The notes: generated by a model from the letters alone, not told the origin. A stretch of 64,000 nucleotides of DNA from Scandinavium lactucae (GCF_033843265.1 NZ_JAWXRD010000037.1:1-64000), one strand, 5' to 3'. Numbered from the stretch's first letter, positions 42,436-52,057 are shown. Numbers and translations: made by a program.

Positions 42436-42502
42436 GCCCGGTGGCGCTTCACTTACCGGGCCAACAGGTTTTGTAGGCCGGGCATATGCAGTACCGCCCG
42501 GC
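42436..42502. repeat. REP pair (BIME-like) between cysI and cysH
   Basis: GCCCGGTGGCGCTTCACTTA ending in CCGGGCC (42436-42462) is a typical enterobacterial REP palindrome. A second, inverted REP with arms GCCGGGC (42477-42483) and GCCCGGC (42496-42502) follows after a short spacer. Such pairs stabilise upstream mRNA and can modulate the cysI/cysH ratio. Confidence 0.8.
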
Positions 42503-42524
42503 AAAACAGCCAAATGAGGTGTCT

Positions 42525-43259
42525 ATGTCCATACTGGATCTGAATGCGCTTAATGCACTGCCGAAAGTCGAGCGGGTACTCGCGCTGGCGGAAACCAACA
42601 GCCAACTGGAAAAACTCAGCGCCGAAGAACGCGTCGCCTGGGCGCTGGAAAATCTGCCGGGTGATTACGTGTTGTCGTCCAGCTTCGGTATTCAGGCGGC
42701 GGTAAGCCTGCATCTGGTCAATCAGCTGCGCCCGGACATCCCGGTGATTCTCACCGATACCGGTTATCTGTTCCCGGAAACCTACCAGTTTATCGACGAG
42801 CTGACCGACAAGCTGAAGCTTAATCTGAAGATTTACCGTGCCGAACAGAGCCCCGCGTGGCAGGAAGCACGCTACGGCAAACTGTGGGAGCAGGGCGTTG
42901 AGGGCATTGAGAAATACAATGAAATCAACAAAGTTGAGCCGATGAACCGGGCGTTGCAAGAGCTGAATGCCCAGACCTGGTTTGCCGGTCTGCGCCGCGA
43001 ACAGTCGGGCAGTCGCGCCAATTTACCGGTGCTGGCTATCCAGCGCGGTGTCTTTAAAATCCTGCCGATCATCGACTGGGATAACCGCACGGTGTACCAG
43101 TATCTGCAAAAACACGGCCTGAAATATCACCCGCTATGGGATCAGGGCTACCTGTCCGTCGGCGACACCCATACCACCCGTAAATGGGAACCGGGGATGG
43201 CAGAAGAAGAAACCCGCTTCTTTGGGCTTAAACGTGAGTGCGGTTTGCACGAAGGGTAA
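42525..43259 (+). CDS. cysH: Phosphoadenosine phosphosulfate reductase
   Basis: CysH reduces PAPS (made by CysDNC, encoded later in this window) to sulfite and PAP with thioredoxin or glutaredoxin. The 244 residues contain the PP-loop-like SSSFGIQAAVSLHL near 49-62. The C-terminal ECGLH carries the single catalytic cysteine of the plant-unlike, cluster-free class. Length equals E. coli CysH. The ATG at 42525 has TGAGGTG upstream; the frame begins at 42486 inside the REP element. It is last gene of cysJIH. Confidence 0.96.
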   Translation: MSILDLNALNALPKVERVLALAETNSQLEKLSAEERVAWALENLPGDYVLSSSFGIQAAVSLHLVNQLRPDIPVILTDTGYLFPETYQFIDELTDKLKLNLKIYRAEQSPAWQEARYGKLWEQGVEGIEKYNEINKVEPMNRALQELNAQTWFAGLRREQSGSRANLPVLAIQRGVFKILPIIDWDNRTVYQYLQKHGLKYHPLWDQGYLSVGDTHTTRKWEPGMAEEETRFFGLKRECGLHEG

Positions 43260-43265
43260 TAATTA

Positions 43266-43313
43266 AAATAATCGCCATGAATATGAAATAAATATTGATG
43301 GCGGTTATTTCCT
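43266..43313 (+). terminator. Terminator of cysJIH
   Basis: AAATAATCGCCAT (43266-43278) and ATGGCGGTTATTT (43298-43310) form a 13-bp stem with one G-T pair. Part of the 19-nt loop can pair further (AATAT with ATATT). The 3' arm ends in TTATTTCC. It lies 6 bp after the cysH stop. Confidence 0.75.
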
Positions 43314-43450
43314 GCTGTTGTTTATATTTATAGCCAATTGTTTTCCCCAAGTTATTTTATTTCGCTTTGTGCGATGTGACCGCGATCGCCTTTATTATTC
43401 CTCAGTCTGTAATCCTTAATAGATGTTTGTTTACGGACTCTGTAGGGCAA

Positions 43451-46123
43451 ATGGACAATTGCGCGTCGTATTTTAGGTATTGGGGTAAAGCCCGTAAAAA
43501 GGAAGATGTTCAGGGTCACGGCGATGACTACCACCTTCTGCCTTATCACTGCCTGGATGTCGCTGCAGTCGGGTATGAGATGGTTATCAACAATAGCTGG
43601 CGTATCGCAGACTATTTCGCATCCATCGGATTGAATGATCGCCGCAAAGCAGCGAATTTCTTTTCCTGGCTTTTATGCTGGCACGATGTGGGTAAATTTT
43701 CACACGCCTTTCAGCAGCGTTACAACCACCCGCAATTATCGACGTACAACGAACACGTAATACCTTACGAAAAAGCACATCACAGTGACCTGGGTTATTG
43801 GCTGTGGATTAATCATTTTCGTGATGAATACTCATTATTACCCGAAGGTGGATTGTCGTCGATAAAACTGTCGCAAATACTTACCCGCTGGATGTCTATT
43901 TCAACCGCGCACCACGGCAAACCGCCTGTATTACTCCGCGCGTGTAATCATTTCCGTCCGCAGGATCGCGAAGCCGTTGGGCATTTTTTGACCGAGGTTA
44001 AAGCCCTTATTGACCCGCCAGACATCCCCGCAAGCTGGGGGGGCGACGTCTGCAAAACACAGTTCGCATCACTGTCGTGGTTATTTTCTGCGGTTACCGT
44101 GCTGGCGGACTGGACGGGGTCGGACACCCGCTTTTTCCACTGGCAGGCGCACCCCGAGCCTCTGAGTGACTACTGGCCTCGGGCACTGGAAAAAGCGCAG
44201 CGCGCGGTATCCTCTCAGCCTGTTTCTGTGCAAGTGGCTCCGTTTGCAGGCATTGATGCCCTGTTTCCGTTTATTCAGCAACCCACGCCGTTACAACAAA
44301 AAATGCAGGGCATAGATATCAATGCGGCCGGCCCGCAGTTGTTCATTCTGGAAGATGTTACCGGCGCGGGGAAAACTGAAGCGGCGCTGATTTTGGCGCA
44401 CCGTCTGATGTCGGCGGGTAAGGCACAGGGCCTGTTTATCGGTTTACCTACAATGGCGACGGCCAACGCGATGTACGAACGGATGGCTAAAACCTGGACC
44501 GCATTTTATCAGCCTGATGCCCGGCCCAGTCTGGTGTTGGCGCACAGTGCTCGCCATCTTTCAGACAGCTTCAGCCAGTCTGTTTGGCTGGCAGACACGC
44601 CTCTTTCTCCAGAAGCGGATGAATTACATCCTCATGCCCAAGGTTGTGCAGCCTGGTTTTCCGACAGTAACAAGAAAGCGCTGCTGGCTGAGATTGGGGT
44701 TGGCACGCTCGATCAGGCACTGATGGCAGTGATGCCCTTTAAACATCACAATCTGCGGTTGCTGGGCCTTCACGGCAAAATCGTGATCGCCGATGAGGTC
44801 CATGCTTGCGATGCGTATATGGGCATGATCCTCGAAAAGCTGCTGGAAACTCAGGCGCGTCTCGGCAACAGCATGATTTTACTGTCTGCCACACTGTCGC
44901 AGTTCCAGCGCGAGAAGCTGGTTTCAGCATTTTCGCGTGGGACGATGAGCCACCACGATGCGCCATTGTTGGGGAAAAATGATTATCCGTGGGTCACGCA
45001 TGTCACTCGTGAAGCCGTTCATTCCTGCTATGTTGAAACCCGGCCTGAGGTGCAGCGCTGCGTGGCGGTGGGATGGCATCACAGCGAGCAGGAATGCGTA
45101 GATACCGTTCTACGCGCGGTGCAGCAGGGCGAATGTATTGCGTGGATCCGTAACTCGGTGGATGACGCCATCGGTACATACCGACAGCTTGTCGACCGCC
45201 ATGCGGTGGCAGAAAAAGACATTCTGTTATTCCACAGCCGCTACGCCTTTGGCGATCGCCAGCGAATTGAGAATCAAACGCTGGCCTGGTTTGGCAAGCA
45301 AGCCAGCACTGAACGGGCCGGAAAGGTGCTGATCGGCACCCAGGTATTAGAACAATCCCTCGATATCGATCTGGATCAGATGATAAGCGATTTGGCCCCG
45401 GTCGATTTATTGATTCAACGCGCAGGACGCCTGCAACGCCATATTCGCGACAGTCACGGGCAGTTTAAAACGGCAGGGCAGGATGAACGTGCCGCCCCCG
45501 TGCTGAAAATTCTCTCACCTGAATGGCGCGATGAGCCACTCGCCGACTGGCTTTCCGCCAGTATGCGCAACAGCGCGTACGTTTACCCCGAACATGGCCG
45601 AATGTGGTTAACGCAGCGGGTATTGCAAGAACAGGGCGAAATTCGTATGCCGCAGTCTGCGCGGCTTCTCATTGAGTCGGTCTATGCCGAAGACCTGCAG
45701 CTGCCAGCGGGTTTAATGAAATCCGCTCAGGAGCAGGAGGGTAAATATTACTGCGATCGAGCCTTTGCCGATCACCAGTTGGTGAATTTCGCCGCAGGCT
45801 ATAGCTGTGGCAGCGACGATTACCTGCCTGACAAACTCTCAACCCGATTAGCAGAAGAATCCATCACGCTGTGGCTGGCCTGTAACCATCAGGGTGAAAT
45901 TCGTCCCTATGCACAGGGGGTTCATGCCTGGGAAATGAGTTCTCTGCGGGTGCGCCTCAGCTGGTGGAATAAACATCGCCTGGATTTTGCATTACTGGAG
46001 GGCGCGGCCTTGCAGCACTGGTGCGTGTCACAGAGAAAAGAGGATGCAATCGTGATTGTACTGCCGGTTGCTGGCCCAAGCGGCTATTCGTCGAGGGAAG
46101 GTCTGACAGGATGGATGGAATGA
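43451..46123 (+). CDS. cas3: CRISPR-associated helicase/nuclease Cas3 (type I-E)
   Basis: Cas3 is recruited to the Cascade-bound R-loop, then unwinds and degrades target DNA. The 890-residue protein has an N-terminal HD nuclease domain (PYHCLDVAAVG with His33, CWHDVGKFSHAFQ with His78-Asp79). The superfamily 2 helicase follows: Walker A TGAGKTEAAL, Walker B IADEVHACDAYMG, motif III LLSATLS, and a motif VI segment QRAGRLQRH. All catalytic motifs are intact, so interference should be functional. The ATG at 43451 (MDNCASYF) has TAGGG upstream. It lies after cysH, as in E. coli K-12, and ends overlapping the region where cse1 begins. Confidence 0.96.
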   Translation: MDNCASYFRYWGKARKKEDVQGHGDDYHLLPYHCLDVAAVGYEMVINNSWRIADYFASIGLNDRRKAANFFSWLLCWHDVGKFSHAFQQRYNHPQLSTYNEHVIPYEKAHHSDLGYWLWINHFRDEYSLLPEGGLSSIKLSQILTRWMSISTAHHGKPPVLLRACNHFRPQDREAVGHFLTEVKALIDPPDIPASWGGDVCKTQFASLSWLFSAVTVLADWTGSDTRFFHWQAHPEPLSDYWPRALEKAQRAVSSQPVSVQVAPFAGIDALFPFIQQPTPLQQKMQGIDINAAGPQLFILEDVTGAGKTEAALILAHRLMSAGKAQGLFIGLPTMATANAMYERMAKTWTAFYQPDARPSLVLAHSARHLSDSFSQSVWLADTPLSPEADELHPHAQGCAAWFSDSNKKALLAEIGVGTLDQALMAVMPFKHHNLRLLGLHGKIVIADEVHACDAYMGMILEKLLETQARLGNSMILLSATLSQFQREKLVSAFSRGTMSHHDAPLLGKNDYPWVTHVTREAVHSCYVETRPEVQRCVAVGWHHSEQECVDTVLRAVQQGECIAWIRNSVDDAIGTYRQLVDRHAVAEKDILLFHSRYAFGDRQRIENQTLAWFGKQASTERAGKVLIGTQVLEQSLDIDLDQMISDLAPVDLLIQRAGRLQRHIRDSHGQFKTAGQDERAAPVLKILSPEWRDEPLADWLSASMRNSAYVYPEHGRMWLTQRVLQEQGEIRMPQSARLLIESVYAEDLQLPAGLMKSAQEQEGKYYCDRAFADHQLVNFAAGYSCGSDDYLPDKLSTRLAEESITLWLACNHQGEIRPYAQGVHAWEMSSLRVRLSWWNKHRLDFALLEGAALQHWCVSQRKEDAIVIVLPVAGPSGYSSREGLTGWME

Positions 46124-46137
46124 AAAAGGAAAGGGAT

Positions 46138-47715
46138 ATGGAAGCATTTTCGCTACTAACCACGCCCTGGCTTCCCGTGCGCTATAAGGGCGGGTCAACG
46201 GGTAAACTTGCGCCAGTCGATTTGGCTAATGAGAACGTCGTAGATCTTACTGCCTCTCGAGCCGACTTACAGGGTGCAGGCTGGCAGTTTCTGATTGGGT
46301 TGCTGCAAACCGCCTGCGCGCCCAAGGATATCGAGGAGTGGGAAGAAATCTGGGAGGATGGCCTGACGGCAGAATACGTGCGTAACGCTCTGCTGCCGCT
46401 GGAGACGGCTTTCCAGTTCGGCTCGGTAACGCCCTCTTTTATGCAGGATTTTTCACCCCTTGTCGGGGACGCTATTTCAATTGCCACTCTGTTGCCAGAG
46501 ACACCAGGCGGGCAGACCACAAAGCTGAATAAAGACCACTTCGTTAAGCGGGGTGTGTCGGAAAGGTTTTGCCCACATTGCGCGGCATTGGCGCTATTTT
46601 CCTTGCAACTGAATGCCCCTTCTGGCGGTAAAGGCTATCGCACCGGATTACGCGGTGGCGGGCCGATGACCACGCTTATCGAACTTCAGCGCTATAAAGG
46701 CGAACGACAAACGCCACTGTGGCGCAAGCTGTGGCTCAACGTGATGCCGCAGGACGCTGCCGGGCTTCCAATCCCATCGAACTTTGCGGCAGATATTTTC
46801 CCCTGGCTGGCTGAAACACGCACCAGTGAACAGGCGAATGGCATCACCACCGAGCAGCAGGTAAATCCGCTCCAGGCTTATTGGGGTATGCCACGGCGGA
46901 TCCGACTCAATTTCTCCACGTTGAGTTCCGGCCAGTGCGATATTTGCGGTGACACCTCCGAGGCGTTGCTCAGTGAAATGACGGTCAAAAACTATGGCGT
47001 CAACTATATCGGCTGGGTGCATCCCCTGACTCCGCACCGCCTCGGTCTCAAAGAGGGCAGTGAGTTGTTCTCGGTGAAGGGCCAGCCTGGCGGGCTTATC
47101 TGGCGAGACTGGCTAGGTCTGAACGTTCGTGGGCAGAGTGAGCACAATCACGAATACCCTGCACGAGTGGTCAGCCTTTTCGGAGCCTATCCGGTGAAGG
47201 AGAGGGATGTGGTGACGGGTCTGTGGGGCTTTGGCTATGACTTCGACAATATGAAAGTCCGTAACTGGTATGAACATCATTTTCCGCTACTGCTGCTGGT
47301 AGACACGGAGCGCGAAACGCTGCACTCATTCCTGCGTCAAGCGGCGCAAAGTGCATCCCGCGGGCTAAGCCAACTGCGTGGTGCCCTGAAAGATGCCTGG
47401 TTTGGAGAGGGCAGCAGTGCCCGGGGCGATTTCGGCTTCATTGATGTTGATTTTTGGCAACTCACGCAGCCGCTGTTCCTGCGTTTTATCCAGGATCTTG
47501 AGGCGGGTGAAGATCCTGCCGCCCGATTCAGCCAGTGGCAGAGGGATATTCGAGGCTTTGTCCGTCAGTATTTCGACGATCGCGTGTTCACCTCTCCTGA
47601 AATGAAAAGTGACCTGAAGCAGGTCATGAAGGCGCGTAACAAACATTTCTCATCTTTAGAAAAGAAATCAAAGGCTAAAACCACCCGGACGGCAAAACCG
47701 CAGGAGGCAAATTGA
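46138..47715 (+). CDS. casA: Type I-E Cascade large subunit Cse1 (CasA/Cas8e)
   Basis: Cse1 is the large subunit of Cascade that recognises the PAM and recruits Cas3. The 525-residue protein starts MEAFSLLTTPWLPVRYKGG, a typical Cse1 N terminus. It has two CxxC pairs, FCPHC near 144 and CDICGD near 268, that probably bind zinc. It differs from K-12 CasA (502 residues) in length and, by inspection, strongly in sequence. The ATG at 46138 has AAGGAAAGGG upstream; the ATG at 46120, overlapping the cas3 stop, is a possible alternative adding six residues. It abuts casB without a gap. Confidence 0.93.
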   Translation: MEAFSLLTTPWLPVRYKGGSTGKLAPVDLANENVVDLTASRADLQGAGWQFLIGLLQTACAPKDIEEWEEIWEDGLTAEYVRNALLPLETAFQFGSVTPSFMQDFSPLVGDAISIATLLPETPGGQTTKLNKDHFVKRGVSERFCPHCAALALFSLQLNAPSGGKGYRTGLRGGGPMTTLIELQRYKGERQTPLWRKLWLNVMPQDAAGLPIPSNFAADIFPWLAETRTSEQANGITTEQQVNPLQAYWGMPRRIRLNFSTLSSGQCDICGDTSEALLSEMTVKNYGVNYIGWVHPLTPHRLGLKEGSELFSVKGQPGGLIWRDWLGLNVRGQSEHNHEYPARVVSLFGAYPVKERDVVTGLWGFGYDFDNMKVRNWYEHHFPLLLLVDTERETLHSFLRQAAQSASRGLSQLRGALKDAWFGEGSSARGDFGFIDVDFWQLTQPLFLRFIQDLEAGEDPAARFSQWQRDIRGFVRQYFDDRVFTSPEMKSDLKQVMKARNKHFSSLEKKSKAKTTRTAKPQEAN

Positions 47716-48291
47716 ATGGATATTGTCAAAAACGAGCACGGTACAGTGTTATGCAAATGGCACCATGATTTACAGGATAGACGCGGGTTACGCGCCAGTC
47801 TGCGACGTAGCACCACCATCACTGAAGCCTGTCTGGCAGATGGCTTTCGTTTGCTGCTGCTGCAAACTCACACCCTGTGGAATATCGAGCGGCAGGAATG
47901 GCGTTTTACCGCACTGGCGCTGGTGGCGGCGGTGGCGGCCCACATTAAGTCGATTGATGAGCGTAAGACGTTTGCCGCTCAGCTTGGGCAAAAAATGAAC
48001 AGCCGCCAGGCCATGTCAGAGCTGCGTTTTCGGCGCTTATGTGAGGTGAAAAAGCCAGATGACCTGCTGCGCCAACTACGCCGGGCGGTGCAGTTACTCA
48101 ATGGCACAGTCAATCTGTCTTCGCTGGCCGACGACATTTTTCGCTGGTGTCGCGAGGCAGATGATTTACATCAGCATCATCGCCGCCAGCAGCCACATAC
48201 CGAATTTATCCGCATCCGTTGGGCGATGGATTATTACCAGGCCGAACATCAGGACGAAAAAAATCCCTCTGTCTCCGCAGAACAAGAATAA
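47716..48291 (+). CDS. casB: Type I-E Cascade small subunit Cse2 (CasB)
   Basis: Cse2 (Cas11) forms the two-copy belly of Cascade and binds the displaced and target strands. The 191-residue, highly helical basic protein is recognised by its position directly between cse1 and cas7 and by the MSELRFRRLCEVKKPDDLLRQLRRAVQLL segment (about 99-127), which resembles Cse2 family helices. The start ATG immediately follows the casA stop. Sequence similarity in this family is low, so synteny is the main support. Confidence 0.9.
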   Translation: MDIVKNEHGTVLCKWHHDLQDRRGLRASLRRSTTITEACLADGFRLLLLQTHTLWNIERQEWRFTALALVAAVAAHIKSIDERKTFAAQLGQKMNSRQAMSELRFRRLCEVKKPDDLLRQLRRAVQLLNGTVNLSSLADDIFRWCREADDLHQHHRRQQPHTEFIRIRWAMDYYQAEHQDEKNPSVSAEQE

Positions 48292-48301
48292 GGACTATCA
48301 C

Positions 48302-49357
48302 ATGAGCACATTTATTCAGCTTCATCTACTCACTGCTTACCCGGCCTCCAATCTGAACCGTGACGATACTGGCGCGCCCAAAACCGTCGTGCTGGGTGGG
48401 GCAACGCGCCTGCGCATTTCCTCGCAAAGCCTGAAACGTGCCTGGCGTACCTCTGCGCTGTTTGAAGAAGCGCTTGACGGGCATATCGGCGTGCGCAGCG
48501 GGCGCATTGGCCGGGAAGCGGCAGGTATCCTCGTAGCGTCAGGTATCAAGGAGAAAACGGCAGTCGAGTGGGGGGAGAAAATTGCGGCTCGTTTTGGAAA
48601 GCCGAAAGGCAAAAAAGAAAAAGCGGATGCGTTCATTACGACTGAAACCGAACAGCTTGCGCATATCAGCCCGGCAGAGTTTGAGGCGGTAAAAAAACTG
48701 GCAAATACGCTGGCACAGGAAAACCGTCCACCGACAGAAGATGACCTTAGTCTGCTACGCCATGACCGTATGGCAGTCGATATCGCCTTGTTTGGACGCA
48801 TGCTGGCCTCTTCTCCGGCGTATAACGTAGAGGCGGCCTGCCAGGTGGCTCATGCATTTGGTGTAGGCGAAACGCTGGTTGAGGATGATTTTTTCACCGC
48901 CGTGGATGATCTTCGTGCCATATCTGATGATGCGGGTGCCGGGCACCTGGGCGAAACCGGTTTTGGTGCCGCGCTGTTTTATACCTACATCTGCATCGAT
49001 CGAGACCTGCTGGTGAACAATCTCAATGGTGACGAAACGTTGGTCAGTCGCACTTTGCAGGCGCTGACCGAAGCGGTTTTGAAAGTGTCTCCTTCAGGTA
49101 AGCAAAACAGTTTTGCCAGCCGTGCCTATGTCTCTTGGGCGCTGGCGGAGAAAGGTGAGGATCAGCCGCGCTCGCTGGCGGCGGCGTTCTACAATCCGAT
49201 CAACGGCACCGATCAGCTTGCTCAGGCGGTGAAGCGCATTACCGAACTGCGGGACAACATGAACAGCGTTTACGGTCAGCATACCGCGGCCAAGGGCTTC
49301 GACGTGATGCAGGCACAGGGCAGCGTGGCGGAAGTGCTCGAATTTATCAGCGCATAG
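48302..49357 (+). CDS. casC: Type I-E Cascade backbone protein Cas7e (CasC)
   Basis: Cas7e forms the six-copy backbone that binds the crRNA spacer. The 351-residue protein starts with FIQLHLLTAYPASNLNRDD (3-21), the typical Cas7e N terminus. It continues with RISSQSLKRAWR near 45-56, the RNA-binding RRM-like region. The ATG at 48302 has AAGGA 9 bases upstream; the long open frame beginning at 48059 is a casB shadow. Followed by casD after 9 bp. Confidence 0.95.
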   Translation: MSTFIQLHLLTAYPASNLNRDDTGAPKTVVLGGATRLRISSQSLKRAWRTSALFEEALDGHIGVRSGRIGREAAGILVASGIKEKTAVEWGEKIAARFGKPKGKKEKADAFITTETEQLAHISPAEFEAVKKLANTLAQENRPPTEDDLSLLRHDRMAVDIALFGRMLASSPAYNVEAACQVAHAFGVGETLVEDDFFTAVDDLRAISDDAGAGHLGETGFGAALFYTYICIDRDLLVNNLNGDETLVSRTLQALTEAVLKVSPSGKQNSFASRAYVSWALAEKGEDQPRSLAAAFYNPINGTDQLAQAVKRITELRDNMNSVYGQHTAAKGFDVMQAQGSVAEVLEFISA

Positions 49358-49366
49358 GGATCGGAT

Positions 49367-50119
49367 ATGAGCCAGTATTTGGTTTTTCAGCTTCATGGGC
49401 CGATGGCCTCATGGGGCTGCGATGCGCCGGGTGAAGTGCGACACACGCACGACTTGCCAACGCGCTCGTCCTTATTAGGGCTTCTGGCCGCGGCGTTAGG
49501 TATCAAACGCGAAGAGGAGCAACGCCTTGCGCAGTTCAATCAGCACTATCAGTTTATTCTCTGCGCCAGTCAGCATCCGCGCTGGGCGCGGGATTACCAT
49601 ACCGTGCAAATGCCCAGAGAAACGCGTAAGACGCGCTACTTCACCCGGCGCGATGAACTGCGAGATGTTGAGCTACGAGAAACGCTGATTTCCCGACGTG
49701 ACTACTTTACCGATGCCTGGTGGATGGTCGCCGTTGCGATGACAGAAGGTGCGCCGGTCACGCTGGAGGCGTTACGTGAAGCGCTTGTGCAGCCTGCATT
49801 CCCGCTGTATCTGGGGCGAAAAAGTCACCCTTTGGCGTTACCGTTGGCACCGCTTATTTTGCAAGGCACGGCTCGGGCGATCCTGTCCCAGGCGCAGGAG
49901 TATTATCAGCAACAGTTGAGTGCGCTCACCCTGCGCGTGAATTGGCCGAAACTTCAGCCAGATATGTGCTGGTGGGAAGGCGAGCATGAAGGGCTGACGG
50001 CGCAAAAAAGTTTGCAACGACGTGACCAGCCGCTAAACCGACGCCAATGGTTGTTCTGCACCCGTGAAGTTTTCCAGGGCACGCTGGACAAGGAGGAATC
50101 GTGTACCTGTCAAAAATAA
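49367..50119 (+). CDS. casD: Type I-E Cascade subunit Cas5e (CasD)
   Basis: Cas5e caps the 5' handle of the crRNA. The 250-residue protein has the family start YLVFQLHGPMASWGCDAPGE and the RHTHDLPTRSSLLGLLAAALGI segment (about 25-46) typical of Cas5. The 3' end overlaps casE by 19 bp, so translation is coupled. Confidence 0.95.
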   Translation: MSQYLVFQLHGPMASWGCDAPGEVRHTHDLPTRSSLLGLLAAALGIKREEEQRLAQFNQHYQFILCASQHPRWARDYHTVQMPRETRKTRYFTRRDELRDVELRETLISRRDYFTDAWWMVAVAMTEGAPVTLEALREALVQPAFPLYLGRKSHPLALPLAPLILQGTARAILSQAQEYYQQQLSALTLRVNWPKLQPDMCWWEGEHEGLTAQKSLQRRDQPLNRRQWLFCTREVFQGTLDKEESCTCQK

Positions 50120-50751
50120 CCTTACACACCAGCGAGCTTGCGCCCGCACAGCTTTTGCAGATGGTTGAGCGCGGCGAATACGCCATGCATCAATGGTTAT
50201 GGGAATTATTCCCAGGCATGGCGGAACGCACATTCTTGTACCGCCGAGAAGAGTTGCAGGGCGCATTTCGATTTTATGTCCTGTCGCAAAGTGAGCCGAA
50301 GTCACACACGTTTTTTATTCTGGAAACGCGTCTATTTCAGCCGCAACTTAGGGTGGGTCAGCGACTTAGCTTTAACCTTCGCGCCAATCCAGTCGTCTGC
50401 AAGGGCGGTAAACGCCATGATTTACTGATGGATGTTAAACAACAGTTGCGTGACCAGCTTGATCCGCGGGCCATTTGGCCTCATCAGGCGCAGGCCGCAT
50501 GCGACTGGCTGACGCGTCAGGGAGAACAGAGTGGGTTTTCGCTGGAGGGCGTCGAAGTGGGCGTATACCGACAGCAACAAATGGTCGGCGGAAAATCAAA
50601 GTCGTACATTCGCTTTAGCAGTGTGGATTACACCGGCGTGCTGGTGGTCACCGATCCGGTTGGTCTGATCGCCCGTTTGGCTCAGGGTTTTGGTAAAAGC
50701 CGAGCTTTTGGTTGCGGACTGATGCTGATTAAACCGGAAACTGAACGGTGA
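50101..50751 (+). CDS. casE: CRISPR pre-crRNA endoribonuclease Cas6e (CasE)
   Basis: Cas6e cuts the CRISPR transcript within each repeat hairpin and stays bound to the 3' handle. The 216-residue protein has a GTG start with AAGGAGG upstream. His30 in YAMHQWLWELFPG aligns with the catalytic histidine of E. coli Cas6e (His20 in that numbering). The C-terminal glycine-rich loop GFGKSRAFGCGLML is the RAMP signature. Its stop overlaps the cas1 GTG. Confidence 0.95.
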   Translation: MYLSKITLHTSELAPAQLLQMVERGEYAMHQWLWELFPGMAERTFLYRREELQGAFRFYVLSQSEPKSHTFFILETRLFQPQLRVGQRLSFNLRANPVVCKGGKRHDLLMDVKQQLRDQLDPRAIWPHQAQAACDWLTRQGEQSGFSLEGVEVGVYRQQQMVGGKSKSYIRFSSVDYTGVLVVTDPVGLIARLAQGFGKSRAFGCGLMLIKPETER

Positions 50752-51671
50752 GCTTTCTTCCCTTGAGCCCGATCCCGCTAAAAGATCGAACATCAATGAT
50801 TTTCCTCCAGTATGGTCATCTTGACGTACTCGATGGAGCATTCGTGCTTATCGATAAAACAGGGATCCGCACGCACATTCCGCTGGGATCGATAGCCTGC
50901 ATCATGTTGGAGCCCGGCACCCGCATATCTCACGCCGCCGTCCGGCTAGCGTCTACCGTGGGAACGCTGCTGGTCTGGGTGGGAGAAGCGGGCGTGCGGT
51001 TGTATGCCTCGGGTCAGCCTGGAGGGGCCAGAGCCGATAAACTGCTGTACCAGGCGAAGCTGGCATTGGATGACGATCTGCGTCTGAAGGTGGTGCGAAA
51101 AATGTATGAGCTACGTTTTCGTGAACCGCCGCCGGCCCGCCGCTCTGTCGAACAACTTCGCGGTATTGAAGGCGCGCGGGTTCGTCAGACTTACGCGCTA
51201 TTAGCGAAGCGTTATGGCGTGAAGTGGCACGGGAGAAATTACGATCCCAAAGCCTGGGAAAAAGGGGACACCGTCAATCAATGTATCAGCGCGGCGACAT
51301 CTTGCCTTTACGGCATCACAGAAGCTGCGGTATTGGCTGCGGGATATGCCCCTGCTATTGGTTTTATTCACAGCGGTAAGCCGCTTTCGTTTGTATATGA
51401 CATGGCCGATATTATTAAATTCGAGACCGTTGTTCCAAAGGCATTTGAAATTGCCGCGCGTGCTCCGTCAGCACCCGATCGTGAGGTTAGATTAGCGTGC
51501 CGGGATATTTTTCGTAGTGAAAAACTGACCGCTAAACTAATCCCATTGATTGAGGAAGTACTGGCAGCTGGTGAAATTGAGCCACCTAGACCTGCAGCGG
51601 ATATGCTGCCTCCCGCCATTCCCGAACCCAAGACGATGAGCGATGAAGGCCATCGAGGACGCAGTGAATGA
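50748..51671 (+). CDS. cas1: CRISPR-associated integrase Cas1 (type I-E)
   Basis: Cas1 with Cas2 integrates new spacers next to the leader. The 307-residue protein keeps the metal ligands Glu141 (RGIEGARVRQTY), His208 (GFIHSG) and Asp218/Asp221 (VYDMADIIK), at the same positions as E. coli Cas1. The start is GTG overlapping the casE stop (GTGA). The C terminus overlaps the cas2 start by 4 bp. Adaptation should be functional. Confidence 0.96.
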   Translation: MSFLPLSPIPLKDRTSMIFLQYGHLDVLDGAFVLIDKTGIRTHIPLGSIACIMLEPGTRISHAAVRLASTVGTLLVWVGEAGVRLYASGQPGGARADKLLYQAKLALDDDLRLKVVRKMYELRFREPPPARRSVEQLRGIEGARVRQTYALLAKRYGVKWHGRNYDPKAWEKGDTVNQCISAATSCLYGITEAAVLAAGYAPAIGFIHSGKPLSFVYDMADIIKFETVVPKAFEIAARAPSAPDREVRLACRDIFRSEKLTAKLIPLIEEVLAAGEIEPPRPAADMLPPAIPEPKTMSDEGHRGRSE

Positions 51672-51961
51672 GTATGGTGGTTGTGGTAACAGAAAATGTT
51701 CCGCCGCGCCTGCGGGGGCGATTGGCTCTCTGGTTGCTGGAGATCCGTGCGGGTGTTTACGTCGGCAATTTATCAAAGCGGATCAGGGAGATGATTTGGC
51801 ACCAGATCTCGCAATTGGCAGAAACAGGGAATGTGGTTATGGCTTGGGCAACCAATAACGAATCAGGTTTTGAATTTCAAACTTGGGGAGAAAATCGCCG
51901 TATCCCGGTAGATTTGGATGGTTTACGGTTGGTTTCATTTCTTCCTATTCAAAATCAATGA
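51668..51961 (+). CDS. cas2: CRISPR-associated protein Cas2 (type I-E)
   Basis: Cas2 is the central dimer of the Cas1-Cas2 integrase complex. The 97-residue type I-E form starts MSMVVVVTENVPPRLRGRLALWLLE split across residues 1-25, with the VYVGNLSKRIREMIW segment near 30-44. It is typical of CasD-type Cas2e (PF09707). It is last of the eight cas genes and followed by the leader and array. Confidence 0.96.
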   Translation: MSMVVVVTENVPPRLRGRLALWLLEIRAGVYVGNLSKRIREMIWHQISQLAETGNVVMAWATNNESGFEFQTWGENRRIPVDLDGLRLVSFLPIQNQ

Positions 51962-52057
51962 CCTGCAAGTTCTTTAATAATGCGAAAATGTGAATGAAAC
52001 GTTGGTAGATTGTTTGTGCTGCATAAAAGTCTTTATTAACAGTCATCTATGTTTAGA
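51962..52057 (+). promoter_or_regulatory. CRISPR leader
   Basis: The 96-bp AT-rich stretch between cas2 and the first repeat contains TTGGTAGATTGT and ends TATGTTTAGA. Both are shared with type I-E leaders in E. coli, where the leader binds IHF for spacer integration and carries the array promoter. Exact IHF boxes were not mapped. Confidence 0.85.

Noticed and set aside
42477..42502. Transposon end or attachment site between cysI and cysH
   Set aside because: Arm sequences and context match REP elements; no target duplication or transposase.
41179..42513. 444-residue minus-strand ORF antisense to cysI
   Set aside because: No family features, and it covers conserved cysI; an antisense shadow.
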